From Microvirga makkahensis (GTDB taxonomy: Bacteria; Pseudomonadota; Alphaproteobacteria; Rhizobiales; Beijerinckiaceae), in assembly GCF_009830105.1 (NCBI RefSeq), contig NZ_WURB01000025.1, forward strand, positions 1-64,000: a stretch of DNA of 64,000 nucleotides. Reading direction: 5' to 3'. The notes beneath the pieces were generated by a model. That model did not search any database and was not told where the DNA came from. It saw nothing but the letters and a program-made list of their open reading frames with translations. This document shows positions 8,195-16,510 of this stretch, piece by piece. The position numbers and the translations under genes are program-made. The number at the start of each line of letters is the position of its first letter. The first letter of the stretch is position 1.

Positions 8195-8731
8195 TCAGTT
8201 GGCGGCCTTGGGCAGCAGCTTCACGCCCGGTGCGGGATACTTGGAGTCGTCCGGGCTCTTGCCCGCGGCCGGGATCTCGATCCAACGGTCCGCCTTCCCA
8301 TCCTCGCATTCCTGCACGGTGGGAAAGTACAGCGTGGTGTCCGGCTTCAGGCTATCGGTGAGATAGGCTCGGAAGACGAATTCGTCGTAGTGCTCGTCCA
8401 GTAGTTCGCCGCTCCAGACGATCTCGCGCACGCCCTCGGTCATCGGGGTACCGTGGTAATCGTAGGCCTGCTTGTAGGGAGCCTTGACGGTTTCCAGCAC
8501 CCAGTTGGCCTTGGGCATCGGCTTGACGGCGATGACCCCCTCCGGGATCTGGATGCGCACCTTGAGGGTGGGTGCGCCGTCACAGCCGTGGGGCACGCGC
8601 AAGACGCCCTTGTAGGTGGAGCCGACGGCGGCCTGCTGGGTTTCCAGGGTCGAGTGGGCCAGAGCCGACGTGGCGATGAGGCAAAGGGATCCGGCAGCGC
8701 CAAGCATGCCGAGGCGACGGGTGAGTGTCAT
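8195..8731 (-). CDS. YcnI family (DUF1775) periplasmic copper-binding protein
   Basis: A 178-residue secreted protein. The signal peptide (1-25, ending ATSALA) leaves a mature N-terminal His followed by STLE, the hallmark of YcnI proteins, which bind Cu(II) through a monohistidine brace. PHGCDGAPTLKVRIQIPEG and the following PKANW segment match the DUF1775 core. It probably acts as a periplasmic copper metallochaperone for the adjacent CopC-CopD protein. The start at 8731 has AGGA eight bases upstream and begins an obvious signal sequence; the upstream extension has none. Unlike many YcnI proteins it lacks a C-terminal membrane anchor, ending in KLLPKAAN. It sits 42 bases after the DUF2946 gene. 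Confidence 0.9.
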   Translation of the reverse strand: MTLTRRLGMLGAAGSLCLIATSALAHSTLETQQAAVGSTYKGVLRVPHGCDGAPTLKVRIQIPEGVIAVKPMPKANWVLETVKAPYKQAYDYHGTPMTEGVREIVWSGELLDEHYDEFVFRAYLTDSLKPDTTLYFPTVQECEDGKADRWIEIPAAGKSPDDSKYPAPGVKLLPKAAN

Positions 8732-8773
8732 AGGAGTTGTCCTGTCAGTTGGTTGGCGAGAAAGCGGGACCAA

Positions 8774-9163
8774 TCAACTCGGACCGGGAGGAGCCCGTGC
8801 GCCCACGGGCAGGCACGGCAGTCGTCTTGAGCCAACCTCCCCGTGGACCGAAGCGAAGGAGACGACAACGGAAATGGCCAGAGGCGCAAGGAGGATAAAG
8901 GTGGGTGGGGACCCAACGGCGAGCCCGAGCGCGCTGCACAGGATGCAGCAGCCGGTGGCATGATGGGGTGGCTTGTCAGAAGGAGCCGGACCCGCCGACG
9001 CATGGTGTTCGTGGTGAAGATGAGCTTGCCCTTGCTGGAGCCGATCCTGAACACGTGAGCATGGCGTGGCGCCGACGAGGAGGCCCTGCAGGACAAAGGC
9101 AAGGATCGCCGCCAGCATGGCGGCTCGTCCTGTATACCCTTGCGTTCCGGCTACGCTTCTCAT
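8774..9163 (-). CDS. DUF2946-like small membrane/periplasmic protein
   Basis: About 129 residues from the ATG at 9163. There is a hydrophobic N-terminal segment (AAMLAAILAFVLQGLLVGA), a His-rich stretch (HLHHEHH), the Cys motif TGCCILCSALG and a second hydrophobic segment with PPTFILLAPLA. That layout matches DUF2946 proteins, which commonly neighbour ycnI and copCD in proteobacteria and are suspected of copper or other metal binding. The start is uncertain because no good ribosome binding site precedes it; the frame is open back to 9265. It lies 82 bases after the ABC ATPase gene and 42 before ycnI, so it bridges the two halves of the putative operon. Confidence 0.65.
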   Translation of the reverse strand: MRSVAGTQGYTGRAAMLAAILAFVLQGLLVGATPCSRVQDRLQQGQAHLHHEHHASAGPAPSDKPPHHATGCCILCSALGLAVGSPPTFILLAPLAISVVVSFASVHGEVGSRRLPCLPVGARAPPGPS

Positions 9164-9245
9164 GGCAGCGATAACCACATTCTGATCCGAAGAATGCCAT
9201 GACGGAAGGTCCGAATGATGGCGGATATTCACCGCCCCTGATGGT

Positions 9246-10676
9246 TCAGGCTGCCTTTGGCTCAACCTGATCCAGATCCTTCTTGCCCGTGAACCGGATC
9301 TCTCGGTCGCTCACCTTGCGGATCAGCTCGGCATCGTGGCTGACGATCAGGACCGCGCAGGTCCGTTCCCGCGCCAGCTCGACGAGAAGCTCGATCATCT
9401 CCTGCTGCGTGATGAGATCGAGCCGGGAGGTAGGCTCGTCGGCGAACAGAAAGACGGGATCGAGCAGGAGGACGCGCAGCAGGGCGAAACGCTGCAACTC
9501 GCCCCCCGAGACCTCGGCCGGCAGGCGATCGAGAAGCGCAGGTGCCAGCCGCAGCCGTGCCATAAGGGGTTCGATCCTCGCGGCATCCAATCCATGGAGC
9601 TTGACGAGATCGAGGATGGCCCGGCGCAAGGTGATCCGATGCGGGAAAGCCGATGGCGGGTCCTGGTAGAGCTTCTGGAACTTGATCGCGGGTTGTCCTC
9701 CAGCGCGCCGGACATTGCCCTCATCCGGCGGGAGAAGCCGGAGCAGGATGTCGCCGAACGTGCTCTTGCCGCAGCCGCTCGGTCCCGTGACGCCGATGAT
9801 CTCACCCGGGTGGACCGCAAGGTTCAGCCCGCTGAACAGCCGCTGGCCACCACGAGATTTGCCGACTCCCTCCGCCACCAGCATAGGCGCCCCTGCGGCC
9901 TTCCGGGGTTGCCCGTCCGGCCAATGCGCAGGGTCGGCCTCAATCAGGCGCCGGGTGTAGGCATGCTGCGGATCCCCGAGCACCTCCTCTGCTGGTCCCT
10001 GCTCAATGATGACACCGTCGAGCATCACCGCGAGATCACCACCCATGCGACGAGCCAACGCGAGGTCGTGCGTGATGGTCAGGAGGCCGCCGCCCTCGGC
10101 CACCTCACGCAGGAGGAGCGCGATGACATCGTCGCGACGGGCGACATCAAGTCCCTTGGTCGGTTCGTCGGCGATGACGATCCGGGCACCACCCGCGCGG
10201 GCCGCAGCGAAGGCCACACGCTGGGCCATGCCACCGGATAGCTGCGACGGCAGCTTGCCGCTGGCATCGGCGAGACCGAGGTTGGCCAGATCAACCTGCG
10301 CCCGACGGGCTGCGTCGGCCACGCTCAATCCCCGCACGAAGCCATAGCCCTCGGCCACCTGCTCGCGGGCCCGCATTGTGGGGTCGAGCGCCAGCCAGGG
10401 TTCCTGCGGCAGGACGGAGATCACGCGGCCCCACAGGGAACGGTGGCCTTGTCCTACGGCAAGCGACAGCCGCTGGCCCGCGATGGTGACGCTGCCCTCG
10501 GCCCGAAGGCCCTTCGGCAACGTGCCCATGATGGCCTGCGCCAGCAGACTCTTGCCCGAGCCGGTCTCGCCCAGGATGGTGAAGGGCCGGCCGGGATGAA
10601 GCGACAGGGAGGCCGGTTCGACGATCCGCTCCCTGGCGAAGACGCGGACGCCGTCGGCGACGAGCAATGCGGTCAT
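9246..10676 (-). CDS. Peptide/nickel-type ABC importer, fused double ATPase
   Basis: A 476-residue protein carrying both ATPase domains of a DppDF/NikDE/CntDF-type importer. Domain 1: Walker A GETGSGKS (36-43), signature LSGGMAQ (about 146), Walker B IVIADEP (166-172). Domain 2: Walker A GPSGCGKS (298-305), signature VSGGELQ (about 389), Walker B FLFADEP. It energises the two permeases encoded immediately upstream; its ATG overlaps the stop of the second permease by four bases (ATGA), so translation is coupled. The position below a putative Zur box suggests that the substrate is a zinc complex or metallophore rather than a peptide; that is inference. Confidence 0.9.
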   Translation of the reverse strand: MTALLVADGVRVFARERIVEPASLSLHPGRPFTILGETGSGKSLLAQAIMGTLPKGLRAEGSVTIAGQRLSLAVGQGHRSLWGRVISVLPQEPWLALDPTMRAREQVAEGYGFVRGLSVADAARRAQVDLANLGLADASGKLPSQLSGGMAQRVAFAAARAGGARIVIADEPTKGLDVARRDDVIALLLREVAEGGGLLTITHDLALARRMGGDLAVMLDGVIIEQGPAEEVLGDPQHAYTRRLIEADPAHWPDGQPRKAAGAPMLVAEGVGKSRGGQRLFSGLNLAVHPGEIIGVTGPSGCGKSTFGDILLRLLPPDEGNVRRAGGQPAIKFQKLYQDPPSAFPHRITLRRAILDLVKLHGLDAARIEPLMARLRLAPALLDRLPAEVSGGELQRFALLRVLLLDPVFLFADEPTSRLDLITQQEMIELLVELARERTCAVLIVSHDAELIRKVSDREIRFTGKKDLDQVEPKAA

Positions 10677-11503
10677 TGTGCCTTCCTTCCGGCGATGAGG
10701 TTGAGGCTGAGGACGAGGAGAAACACGGCGATGATCGGTTGCAGCAGGGCGTGCGGGGCCTCCTCGTAGTATGGCAGGAGTTCGGTCATCATCAGTCCGA
10801 GCTCCGGTGTGGGCGGGCGCACGCCGACGCTGACGAAGCCCAGCGCCGCGATCGCCATGATGGCGGTGGCGGCACCGAAGGCAGCGACCGTCAGGATCAT
10901 CGGTGCGATCTCAGGCCAGAGGTGACGGCGGATGATGTAGGCGGGTCCGAAGCCGAGAAGGCGTGAGGCCTGCACGGCCGGGGACGTGATCAACGTACGG
11001 GTGGTGGCTCGTGTCAGTCGGAAGTACTCGATCCACAGCACCAAGGAGATGCCGACATACAGCGCCCAGGGCGAGTCCGGCGCGATGGCTGTGAGCATCA
11101 GCACCAGCAGGAGACCTGGGAGGGCCAGAAAGACGTCACCGAGCACTGACAGCGCCCGATCGACGATTCCACCCTTCCAGGCCGCGAGGATGCCGAGCAG
11201 GGCACCGGGGACGGCCGCCGTCAGCACACTGAGGAACGCCAGTCCCAAGGATAGCCGCAGGGCTGCCGCGAGACGGGCCAGCATCGAGCGTCCGAGATGG
11301 TCGTAGCCCAGGGGCTCGCTCCAACTCGGGGCCGCCAGCACGTTGCGCAGGCTCTGCTTGGTGGGATCCACAGGCCAGACAAGGGGCGTCAGGAACGCGA
11401 AGAGCACCACCAAAGCGAGGACGGTGAAGCCGACGATCCTTCCGACAGGAAGCCGTTTCGGCTCAGACGCCGTGATTGCTGAAGACATTGTTGCGGTCAT
11501 CAT
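10673..11503 (-). CDS. Peptide/nickel-type ABC importer permease (DppC/NikC-like)
   Basis: A 276-residue inner-membrane permease with the short N-terminal tail and first helix (VGFTVLALVVLFAFLTPL) typical of DppC/NikC proteins, the PSWSEPLGYDHLGRSMLARL segment characteristic of this subunit, and an EAA-type loop (ASRLLGFGPAYIIRRHLWPEI) that contacts the ATPase. About six helices. Both ends overlap neighbours by four bases (ATGA), so the operon is tightly coupled. As second permease it forms the channel with the gene product encoded just upstream. Confidence 0.9.
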   Translation of the reverse strand: MMTATMSSAITASEPKRLPVGRIVGFTVLALVVLFAFLTPLVWPVDPTKQSLRNVLAAPSWSEPLGYDHLGRSMLARLAAALRLSLGLAFLSVLTAAVPGALLGILAAWKGGIVDRALSVLGDVFLALPGLLLVLMLTAIAPDSPWALYVGISLVLWIEYFRLTRATTRTLITSPAVQASRLLGFGPAYIIRRHLWPEIAPMILTVAAFGAATAIMAIAALGFVSVGVRPPTPELGLMMTELLPYYEEAPHALLQPIIAVFLLVLSLNLIAGRKAQ

Positions 11504-12435
11504 GCCGCCTGCCTCCGTGGGTCGATCAAATAACAGGCAAGGTCGACGAGTGCGTTGAGCAGCACGAACATCAGTCCCATTACGAGGGCCGTGCCTTGGA
11601 TCACCGGAACGTCACGGGCGAAAATCGCGTGGACGAGCGCATGGCCGATGCCGGGCCAGGCAAAGAGGGTTTCCACGACGACAACACCTTCGATGAGATA
11701 GATGAACTGCACGCCGAGATAGGTGACGATCGGCACGCTCACGTTGCGCAGGCCATGGCGGCGGAGAACCTGCGCGTCCGACAGGCCCTTGGTCCGCCCG
11801 AAGGCGTAGTAGGGTGAGCCTGCAACGCCCGCCATGGCATCCCGGGCGACCCGACTCGAGACGGCAGCGAGCCCCAGCGCCAGCGTCAGAGCCGGCAGGA
11901 TCAGGTTCTGCGGCTCGCCATGCCCTGCGGCAGGCAGAACTCCCATGCCGGTGGCCAGCACGATGATGAGCAGGAGGCCGACCACGAAATGGGGCAGGGC
12001 GCGCAGCGTGCTCGACACCAGAAGCAGGCCTCGGTCGATCACCCCTCCCGGACGCAAGCCGGCAAGGATGCCCAGGGGCGGCCCGATCAGGAGCGACAGC
12101 AGTACCGCTGCAAGCGCCAGCTCCACTGTGTGGCCAAGTTGGTGGCGTACCTCGTCAATGACGGCCTCGCCCGACACGACGGACACCCCGAGATCGAAGC
12201 GGACCAGGTCCGAGAACCATTGGCCGAGAGCCGTCGTGCCACCTTGGTCGAGCCCAAGCTCAGTGCGCACCGCGTTGGCGGCGTCGGTGTTGACCATGTC
12301 GTACCCGTAACGCCCGGCCGCGATGCGGTAGGCCATATCGCCAGGCAGCGCGCGGATCATGATGAAGGTCAGCACGCCCACCGTCAGCGCGACAAGCAGC
12401 GCCTGGAAGAGGCGATATCCGAGAACCCGAGTCAT
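11500..12435 (-). CDS. Peptide/nickel-type ABC importer permease (DppB/NikB-like)
   Basis: A 311-residue permease with the DppB/NikB start (MTRVLGYRLFQALLVALTVG, then a helix ending in TFIMIRALPGD), a large periplasmic loop with DQGGTTALGQWFSDLVRFDLGVS, and the EAA loop around TKGLSDAQVLRRHGLRN. The ATG at 12435 overlaps the stop of the binding-protein gene as ATGA, which decides this start over an ATG three codons upstream. Pairs with the DppC-like protein encoded next. Confidence 0.9.
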   Translation of the reverse strand: MTRVLGYRLFQALLVALTVGVLTFIMIRALPGDMAYRIAAGRYGYDMVNTDAANAVRTELGLDQGGTTALGQWFSDLVRFDLGVSVVSGEAVIDEVRHQLGHTVELALAAVLLSLLIGPPLGILAGLRPGGVIDRGLLLVSSTLRALPHFVVGLLLIIVLATGMGVLPAAGHGEPQNLILPALTLALGLAAVSSRVARDAMAGVAGSPYYAFGRTKGLSDAQVLRRHGLRNVSVPIVTYLGVQFIYLIEGVVVVETLFAWPGIGHALVHAIFARDVPVIQGTALVMGLMFVLLNALVDLACYLIDPRRQAA

Positions 12436-13952
12436 TGCGCCCACCGCATGCTGGCGAGGCCGAAGTCGCGCTCGAAGGGATCAAGGCGCACGTTCTCCAG
12501 CTTCTTCGAGACAGCGGCCGTCTGCTGGTACCAAGCGATGGGGATCACGGGTAGCTCTGCCTGGAGGATCGAGACCGCCTTCTCACGCAAGGGCTGACCC
12601 TGGGCCGCGTCCGAGACCTTGGAGAGGTGCTTGATCGCCTGATCGAACTCGGCATTCGACCAGTTCATCGAGCCCCAGTCGCCACCCTGGGGCGGGTAGT
12701 CCTGCAACATCGTTCCGATGGGATCGGGAACGAGCGCGAAGTTGCGGGCCACAAGGCCCATTTGCAGCGTCCCGTCCTGATGCGTGGCCGGGATCTCGCT
12801 CGAATTGGTGGAGTTGATCGTGATCGCGACACCTACCTCCTTGAGCTGTTCCTGGAGGACGGCGGCGACGAGCGGAAGCTCAGGGCGGTCGGGATAGGTT
12901 GTCAGCGTCAGGGTGAAACGCTGGCCGTCCTTCGCCAGAATCCCGTCAGCCTCAGGCTTCCAGCCGAGCTCGGCAAGCAGTGCCTTGGCCTTCGCGGAAT
13001 CGTAGGCCAATGGCTGGACATTCGCGTTGTGCCAGCTCGCGACACTGGGCGGGAAGAGCTGGTTGGCAGCGGCCGGGTAGCGCAGGATGGCGGCCGCGAT
13101 GCCCTCGCGGTCGACGGCGAGGCTCAGGGCCTGGCGGGCGCGGGTGTCTTTCAGGAGCGGGTCGCCTGCATTGATCTTGAGCAGGACGCTGCGTGGGATC
13201 GAGACGGAGAGGACGTTGACCTTCGGGCTGCGGCTCAGGCGCGTGCGGCTGGCCGGGTCGAGGTTGAACACGAAGTCGGCGTCACCGCTCTCGGCCATCA
13301 GCGCCCGGGTCTCGCCGCGGCCGACCGCCAGGTAGCTGGCAGCGCGGATGGACGGCTTCTCGCCCCAATACCCGTCGAAGCGCTCGACTGTCATCTTCTG
13401 CGGCGCTTGCAGAAGGCTGATCCTGTATGGCCCGGTCCCAATGACCTGCGTGACGCGTCCTTTGTCGTCGTAGGCAGCCGGGGCCAAGATCGCCGTGGTG
13501 TTCTGCGCCAGGAAGGCGAGTAAAGGCGCAAAGGGCTCGGAAAGGCGAATGACGACGTCGTTGCCGTCCGGCGAGATGCCCTCGATGGGCGCCTTGTTGA
13601 GGATGCCAGGCTTGCCCTTCGCGGCCGTCAATGCCGCAACGACGGCCTGGGCCGTCAAGGGCGAGCCGTCATGGAAGGTCACGTTCGGACGCAGCTTGAA
13701 GCGCCAAACCGTGCCGTCGTCGGAGAGTTCCCATGACGACGCCAGTGCCGCAACGGGCTTGCCGGCCTCGTCGGCGCCGACCAGCGTCTCGGCCACGCCC
13801 ATCTTCAGGAAAAGATCGCCTGCCGTGGAAGGATCCGTGCCGCTGATCTCGAACGGAGCCACGATGTCGAGGATATCGTCTCCGGCGGCAGCATGGGCAT
13901 GGCCGATGCCGAGCATGAGGCCAAGGGCCAGAACTGATAGGGTGTGCAGCAT
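12432..13952 (-). CDS. Solute-binding protein, family 5 (peptide/nickel/metallophore type)
   Basis: A 506-residue periplasmic binding protein (SBP_bac_5). A signal peptide (LSVLALGLMLGIGHAHA) precedes the mature part. Family elements include WELSDDGTVWRFKLRPNVTFHDG and TGPYRI. It delivers substrate to the permeases encoded downstream. Upstream, 29 bases before the ATG, is a perfect 16-base palindrome identical at 15 of 16 positions to the one in the zur promoter, which strongly suggests zinc-responsive repression. Known relatives in this family bind oligopeptides, nickel complexes or opine metallophores (CntA); in this context a zinc-chelate substrate is the leading hypothesis. No nicotianamine-like synthase (cntL/cntM) is encoded nearby, so any metallophore would be exogenous or made elsewhere. 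Confidence 0.88.
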   Translation of the reverse strand: MLHTLSVLALGLMLGIGHAHAAAGDDILDIVAPFEISGTDPSTAGDLFLKMGVAETLVGADEAGKPVAALASSWELSDDGTVWRFKLRPNVTFHDGSPLTAQAVVAALTAAKGKPGILNKAPIEGISPDGNDVVIRLSEPFAPLLAFLAQNTTAILAPAAYDDKGRVTQVIGTGPYRISLLQAPQKMTVERFDGYWGEKPSIRAASYLAVGRGETRALMAESGDADFVFNLDPASRTRLSRSPKVNVLSVSIPRSVLLKINAGDPLLKDTRARQALSLAVDREGIAAAILRYPAAANQLFPPSVASWHNANVQPLAYDSAKAKALLAELGWKPEADGILAKDGQRFTLTLTTYPDRPELPLVAAVLQEQLKEVGVAITINSTNSSEIPATHQDGTLQMGLVARNFALVPDPIGTMLQDYPPQGGDWGSMNWSNAEFDQAIKHLSKVSDAAQGQPLREKAVSILQAELPVIPIAWYQQTAAVSKKLENVRLDPFERDFGLASMRWAQ

Positions 13953-13980
13953 GGCATGAATTCTCCCATGTCGATCATGT

Positions 13981-13996
13981 GTATAGTATACTATAC
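13981..13996. promoter_or_regulatory. Putative Zur box upstream of the ABC importer
   Basis: The sequence GTATAGTATACTATAC is a perfect 16-base palindrome placed 29 bases before the binding-protein start. A near-identical copy lies in the zur/COG0523 divergent promoter. Dyad symmetry, AT-rich centre and placement suit a Fur-family (Zur) operator. Confidence 0.75.
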
Positions 13997-14101
13997 GCCA
14001 TAGCTTCTGAAGCGGGCGCTGTCCAGCCCAGGTTCACCCTGATTTGCGTGCAGGACCCTTTCCGGTGACGGACGATGACGGCCCCGCTCCGCAGGCCGTG
14101 A

Positions 14102-14749
14102 TCACGGGTGACGCGAGGACTCGTTGATCGCGAGGAAGAGCCGCGCAACGCCTATCCCCTCGATCGGCGGTGAGCGGTGCAGGACACCGGAAGGCTTGGC
14201 ACTGGCGTCGCGTCCTCCGCGCATGATCGCCACCCAGCCGCGCTCCATTCGACGGATCTGCTCTGGCTCAATCGGAACACCCGGGACTGCACCCTGTACC
14301 GTGTGAGGAGGTGACCATCCGGTTCCCGGGCTACGGTAGGTGGTGACTAGTCGGAAGCGCACATTGTCCGTATGGGACCTGCGGCAGGCGTCGTCCTCGA
14401 TCACGTCGAGGCGAAGGGACAGGTGACGGCTGCCCGTCACCTGCTCGAACATCAACGCAAGGAAGTTCAGGTCGTTGACGAGCCACTCCCGGAGCCGGTT
14501 CGGGCCGAAGCCACCTGCCTTCAGCTCCTCCAGTGCCTGCTGCCTCGGACCCGCCGGATCGCCCTCGAGGCGCATGCGGGGGAGGCCATGGGGAGGCATG
14601 GCATCCAGTTCGGAGGCGACTGCCGGCTCGAGTTCACGAGGGAGGAGCCCGATCGGGCCCGATCGAAGAGCACCGCGCATCAGCCGCTCTCCATCCTCTA
14701 CGCGACTGCGATGACCCGGTCCTGGTTGCACGACGTGTTCAGGCTGCAT
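14102..14749 (-). CDS. DUF1826 family protein
   Basis: A 215-residue protein. The most conserved block, CRRSHTDNVRFRL followed by TTYRSPGTGW, is the DUF1826 core with a Cys/His arrangement that could bind metal; the C-terminal part ends near IEGIGVARLFLAINES. Function unknown. DUF1826 genes recur beside zinc-linked COG0523 GTPases, which fits this locus. The ATG at 14749 overlaps the stop of the GTPase frame (ATGCAGCCTGA), indicating translational coupling and supporting this start over one 16 codons upstream. No signal peptide is apparent; likely cytoplasmic. Confidence 0.75.
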   Translation of the reverse strand: MQPEHVVQPGPGHRSRVEDGERLMRGALRSGPIGLLPRELEPAVASELDAMPPHGLPRMRLEGDPAGPRQQALEELKAGGFGPNRLREWLVNDLNFLALMFEQVTGSRHLSLRLDVIEDDACRRSHTDNVRFRLVTTYRSPGTGWSPPHTVQGAVPGVPIEPEQIRRMERGWVAIMRGGRDASAKPSGVLHRSPPIEGIGVARLFLAINESSRHP

Positions 14750-15970
14750 CGGCGCGGCCCCAGAACGGGAAGGGGTCGCGCAGGTGGCGATAGGCATTGG
14801 GATCGAAGCGCGTGGCGGTGGGTGATCCGGTGAGGCACTCGTCGAGGGCAGCGCGGATCTCGGTCTCGTTCATGCCCGTGCCGATGAAGACGAGCTCCTG
14901 GCGACGATCGCCCCAGACTCGGCTCCAGTGCCGCTCCATCAGGTGCTTCCATTCGGGATGGCGGGCCAGTGCTGCTTGGGGATCGCGCTCCACCAATGCC
15001 CCATTGCCGTTACCCGCGCGATGGCGCCCGCGAGCGAGAATTCACCCACCCATTTCGGGCGCGTGGCGAGCCAGAAGCGGCCCTTGGCACGGATCAGCCC
15101 CGGCCAAGTCCGGTTGATGAAGGCATTGAGCTTGTCGGGATGGAAGGGACGTCTGGCCCGATAGACGAAGCTCTGGATGCCATACTCATCCGTCTCCGGC
15201 ACATGCTCGGCATGGCCGTAGGGCTCCTTGTACCAGAGCGGATGCTGCTGCGCTTTCTCCTCGTCGAACAGCCCGGTGTCGAGGATATCGGAGACCGCTA
15301 CCTTGCCGAAGTCGGTTTCGATCAGCCGCGCATCGGGATTGAGCGCCACTGCGACCTTGCGCATCAATGACAGCGTATCAGGCGACACCTCCGACACCTT
15401 GTTGAGCACGACCACATCGGCAAACTCGATCTGCTCCACGAGCAGGTCGACGAGAGTCCGTTCATCGCCCCCGCCGGCTGTCTCACCGCGGTCGCGCAGG
15501 AAGTCGTTTGAGCCGTAATCCTTCAGGGAATGCGCGGCGTCGACCACGGTTACCATGGTGTCGAGACGGGCGAGATCCGAGAGGCTTTTTTCGTCCTCGT
15601 CCCGGAACGAGAACGTGCTGGCCACCGGCAAGGGCTCGGCGATGCCCGTTCCCTCGACGAGCAGATAATCGAAACGCCCTTCCTCGCTTAGGCGCCGCAC
15701 CTCTGCCAGGAGGTCGTCGCGAAGGGTGCAGCAGATGCAGCCGTTGGTCATCTCCACCAGCTTCTCGTCAGTGCGGGAGAGATTGGCGCCACCCTCGCGC
15801 ACCAGATCGGCATCGATGTTGACCTCGCTCATGTCGTTGACGATCACCGCGACCTTGCGGCCTTCGCGGTTGTTCAGGACGTGATTGAGCAAGGTCGTCT
15901 TTCCGGCACCAAGGAAGCCGGAGATCACGGTAACGGGCAGGCGATGGCCTGGGACTGACGTGTCTGACAT
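14739..15970 (-). CDS. COG0523 (CobW/ZigA-type) zinc-linked GTPase, with apparent frameshift
   Basis: A P-loop GTPase of the COG0523 family, metal chaperones of which the Zur-controlled subgroup inserts or spares zinc. From the ATG at 15970: Walker A GFLGAGKT (about 18-25), [13 protein letters not shown], and the metal-binding CICC (78-81) in [11 protein letters not shown]. The first frame covers 343 residues and stops at 14939 just after [13 protein letters not shown]; the conserved C-terminal end (RHPEWK, then [16 protein letters not shown]) continues in the next frame down to 14739. Restoring one base in the CCC run near 14963-14965 rejoins both frames as HWPRHPEW. The Zur-like box lies 40 bases upstream. 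A sequencing error or a recent inactivation of the C-terminal tail are both possible; GTPase and CxCC parts are intact. Confidence 0.85.
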
Positions 15971-16009
15971 GCGCGGAATACTCCAGTGTCGGGGTTGTCG
16001 GCCGGTGAC

Positions 16010-16025
16010 GTATAGTATACTGTAC
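16010..16025. promoter_or_regulatory. Putative Zur box in the cobW-like/zur divergent promoter
   Basis: GTATAGTATACTGTAC matches the upstream palindrome at 13981 in 15 of 16 positions and lies between the divergent GTPase and zur starts. TATAAT at 16039-16044 could be the zur -10 box. The location allows one dimer to repress both directions. Confidence 0.75.
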
Positions 16026-16064
16026 GTAAGTCTATCCGTATAATGCACGTCAAGAGGCCAGCGC

Positions 16065-16469
16065 ATGAATTCGATAATGTCCGGCCGACTGGATGACCTG
16101 TCACCCGTGCAGAACGGCATCCGGGAAATCCTCGGATCGGCCACGGGTCCCTTAACGGCTTACGAGATCCTGAACCGCCTCCAGACCCGCACGGCGGTCA
16201 GCCCGCCCACGGTCTATCGTAACTTGGCCCGTCTCATCGAGCATGGGCTGGTCCACCGCATCGAGACGCTCAACGCCTATATCGCTTGCCCCGGACACCA
16301 TCACGGCGAGCTTGCGGCCTTCGCGATTTGCAGCCGCTGCGGCAAGGTCGAGGAACTCAGCGATCCTGGCATCAGTCGCAGCCTTCACGCATGGAGCGAG
16401 GCCCGTGCCTTCAGGCTCGAAGGCACGGGCCTCGAGCTCAAGGGGCTCTGCGCTGCCTACTCACACTGA
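16065..16469 (+). CDS. zur: Zinc uptake regulator, Fur family
   Basis: A 134-residue Fur-family repressor. The winged helix occupies about residues 10-80 ([11 protein letters not shown], then [20 protein letters not shown]). The metal-sensing half has CPGHHHGE and one structural CxxC (CSRCGK); the second C-terminal pair seen in E. coli Zur is replaced by a single Cys and a terminal His (LCAAYSH). Zur blocks zinc-uptake genes when zinc is replete. The assignment to zinc rather than iron or peroxide rests on the context: ZnuA-like gene 41 bases downstream, COG0523 GTPase divergent, and the shared palindromes. The start at 16065 has AGAGG upstream; a second ATG four codons in is possible. Confidence 0.9.
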   Translation: MNSIMSGRLDDLSPVQNGIREILGSATGPLTAYEILNRLQTRTAVSPPTVYRNLARLIEHGLVHRIETLNAYIACPGHHHGELAAFAICSRCGKVEELSDPGISRSLHAWSEARAFRLEGTGLELKGLCAAYSH

Positions 16470-16510
16470 CGTCTTACGCCTTCACGGCAGCATCACTGAA
16501 AGGAGACCCG

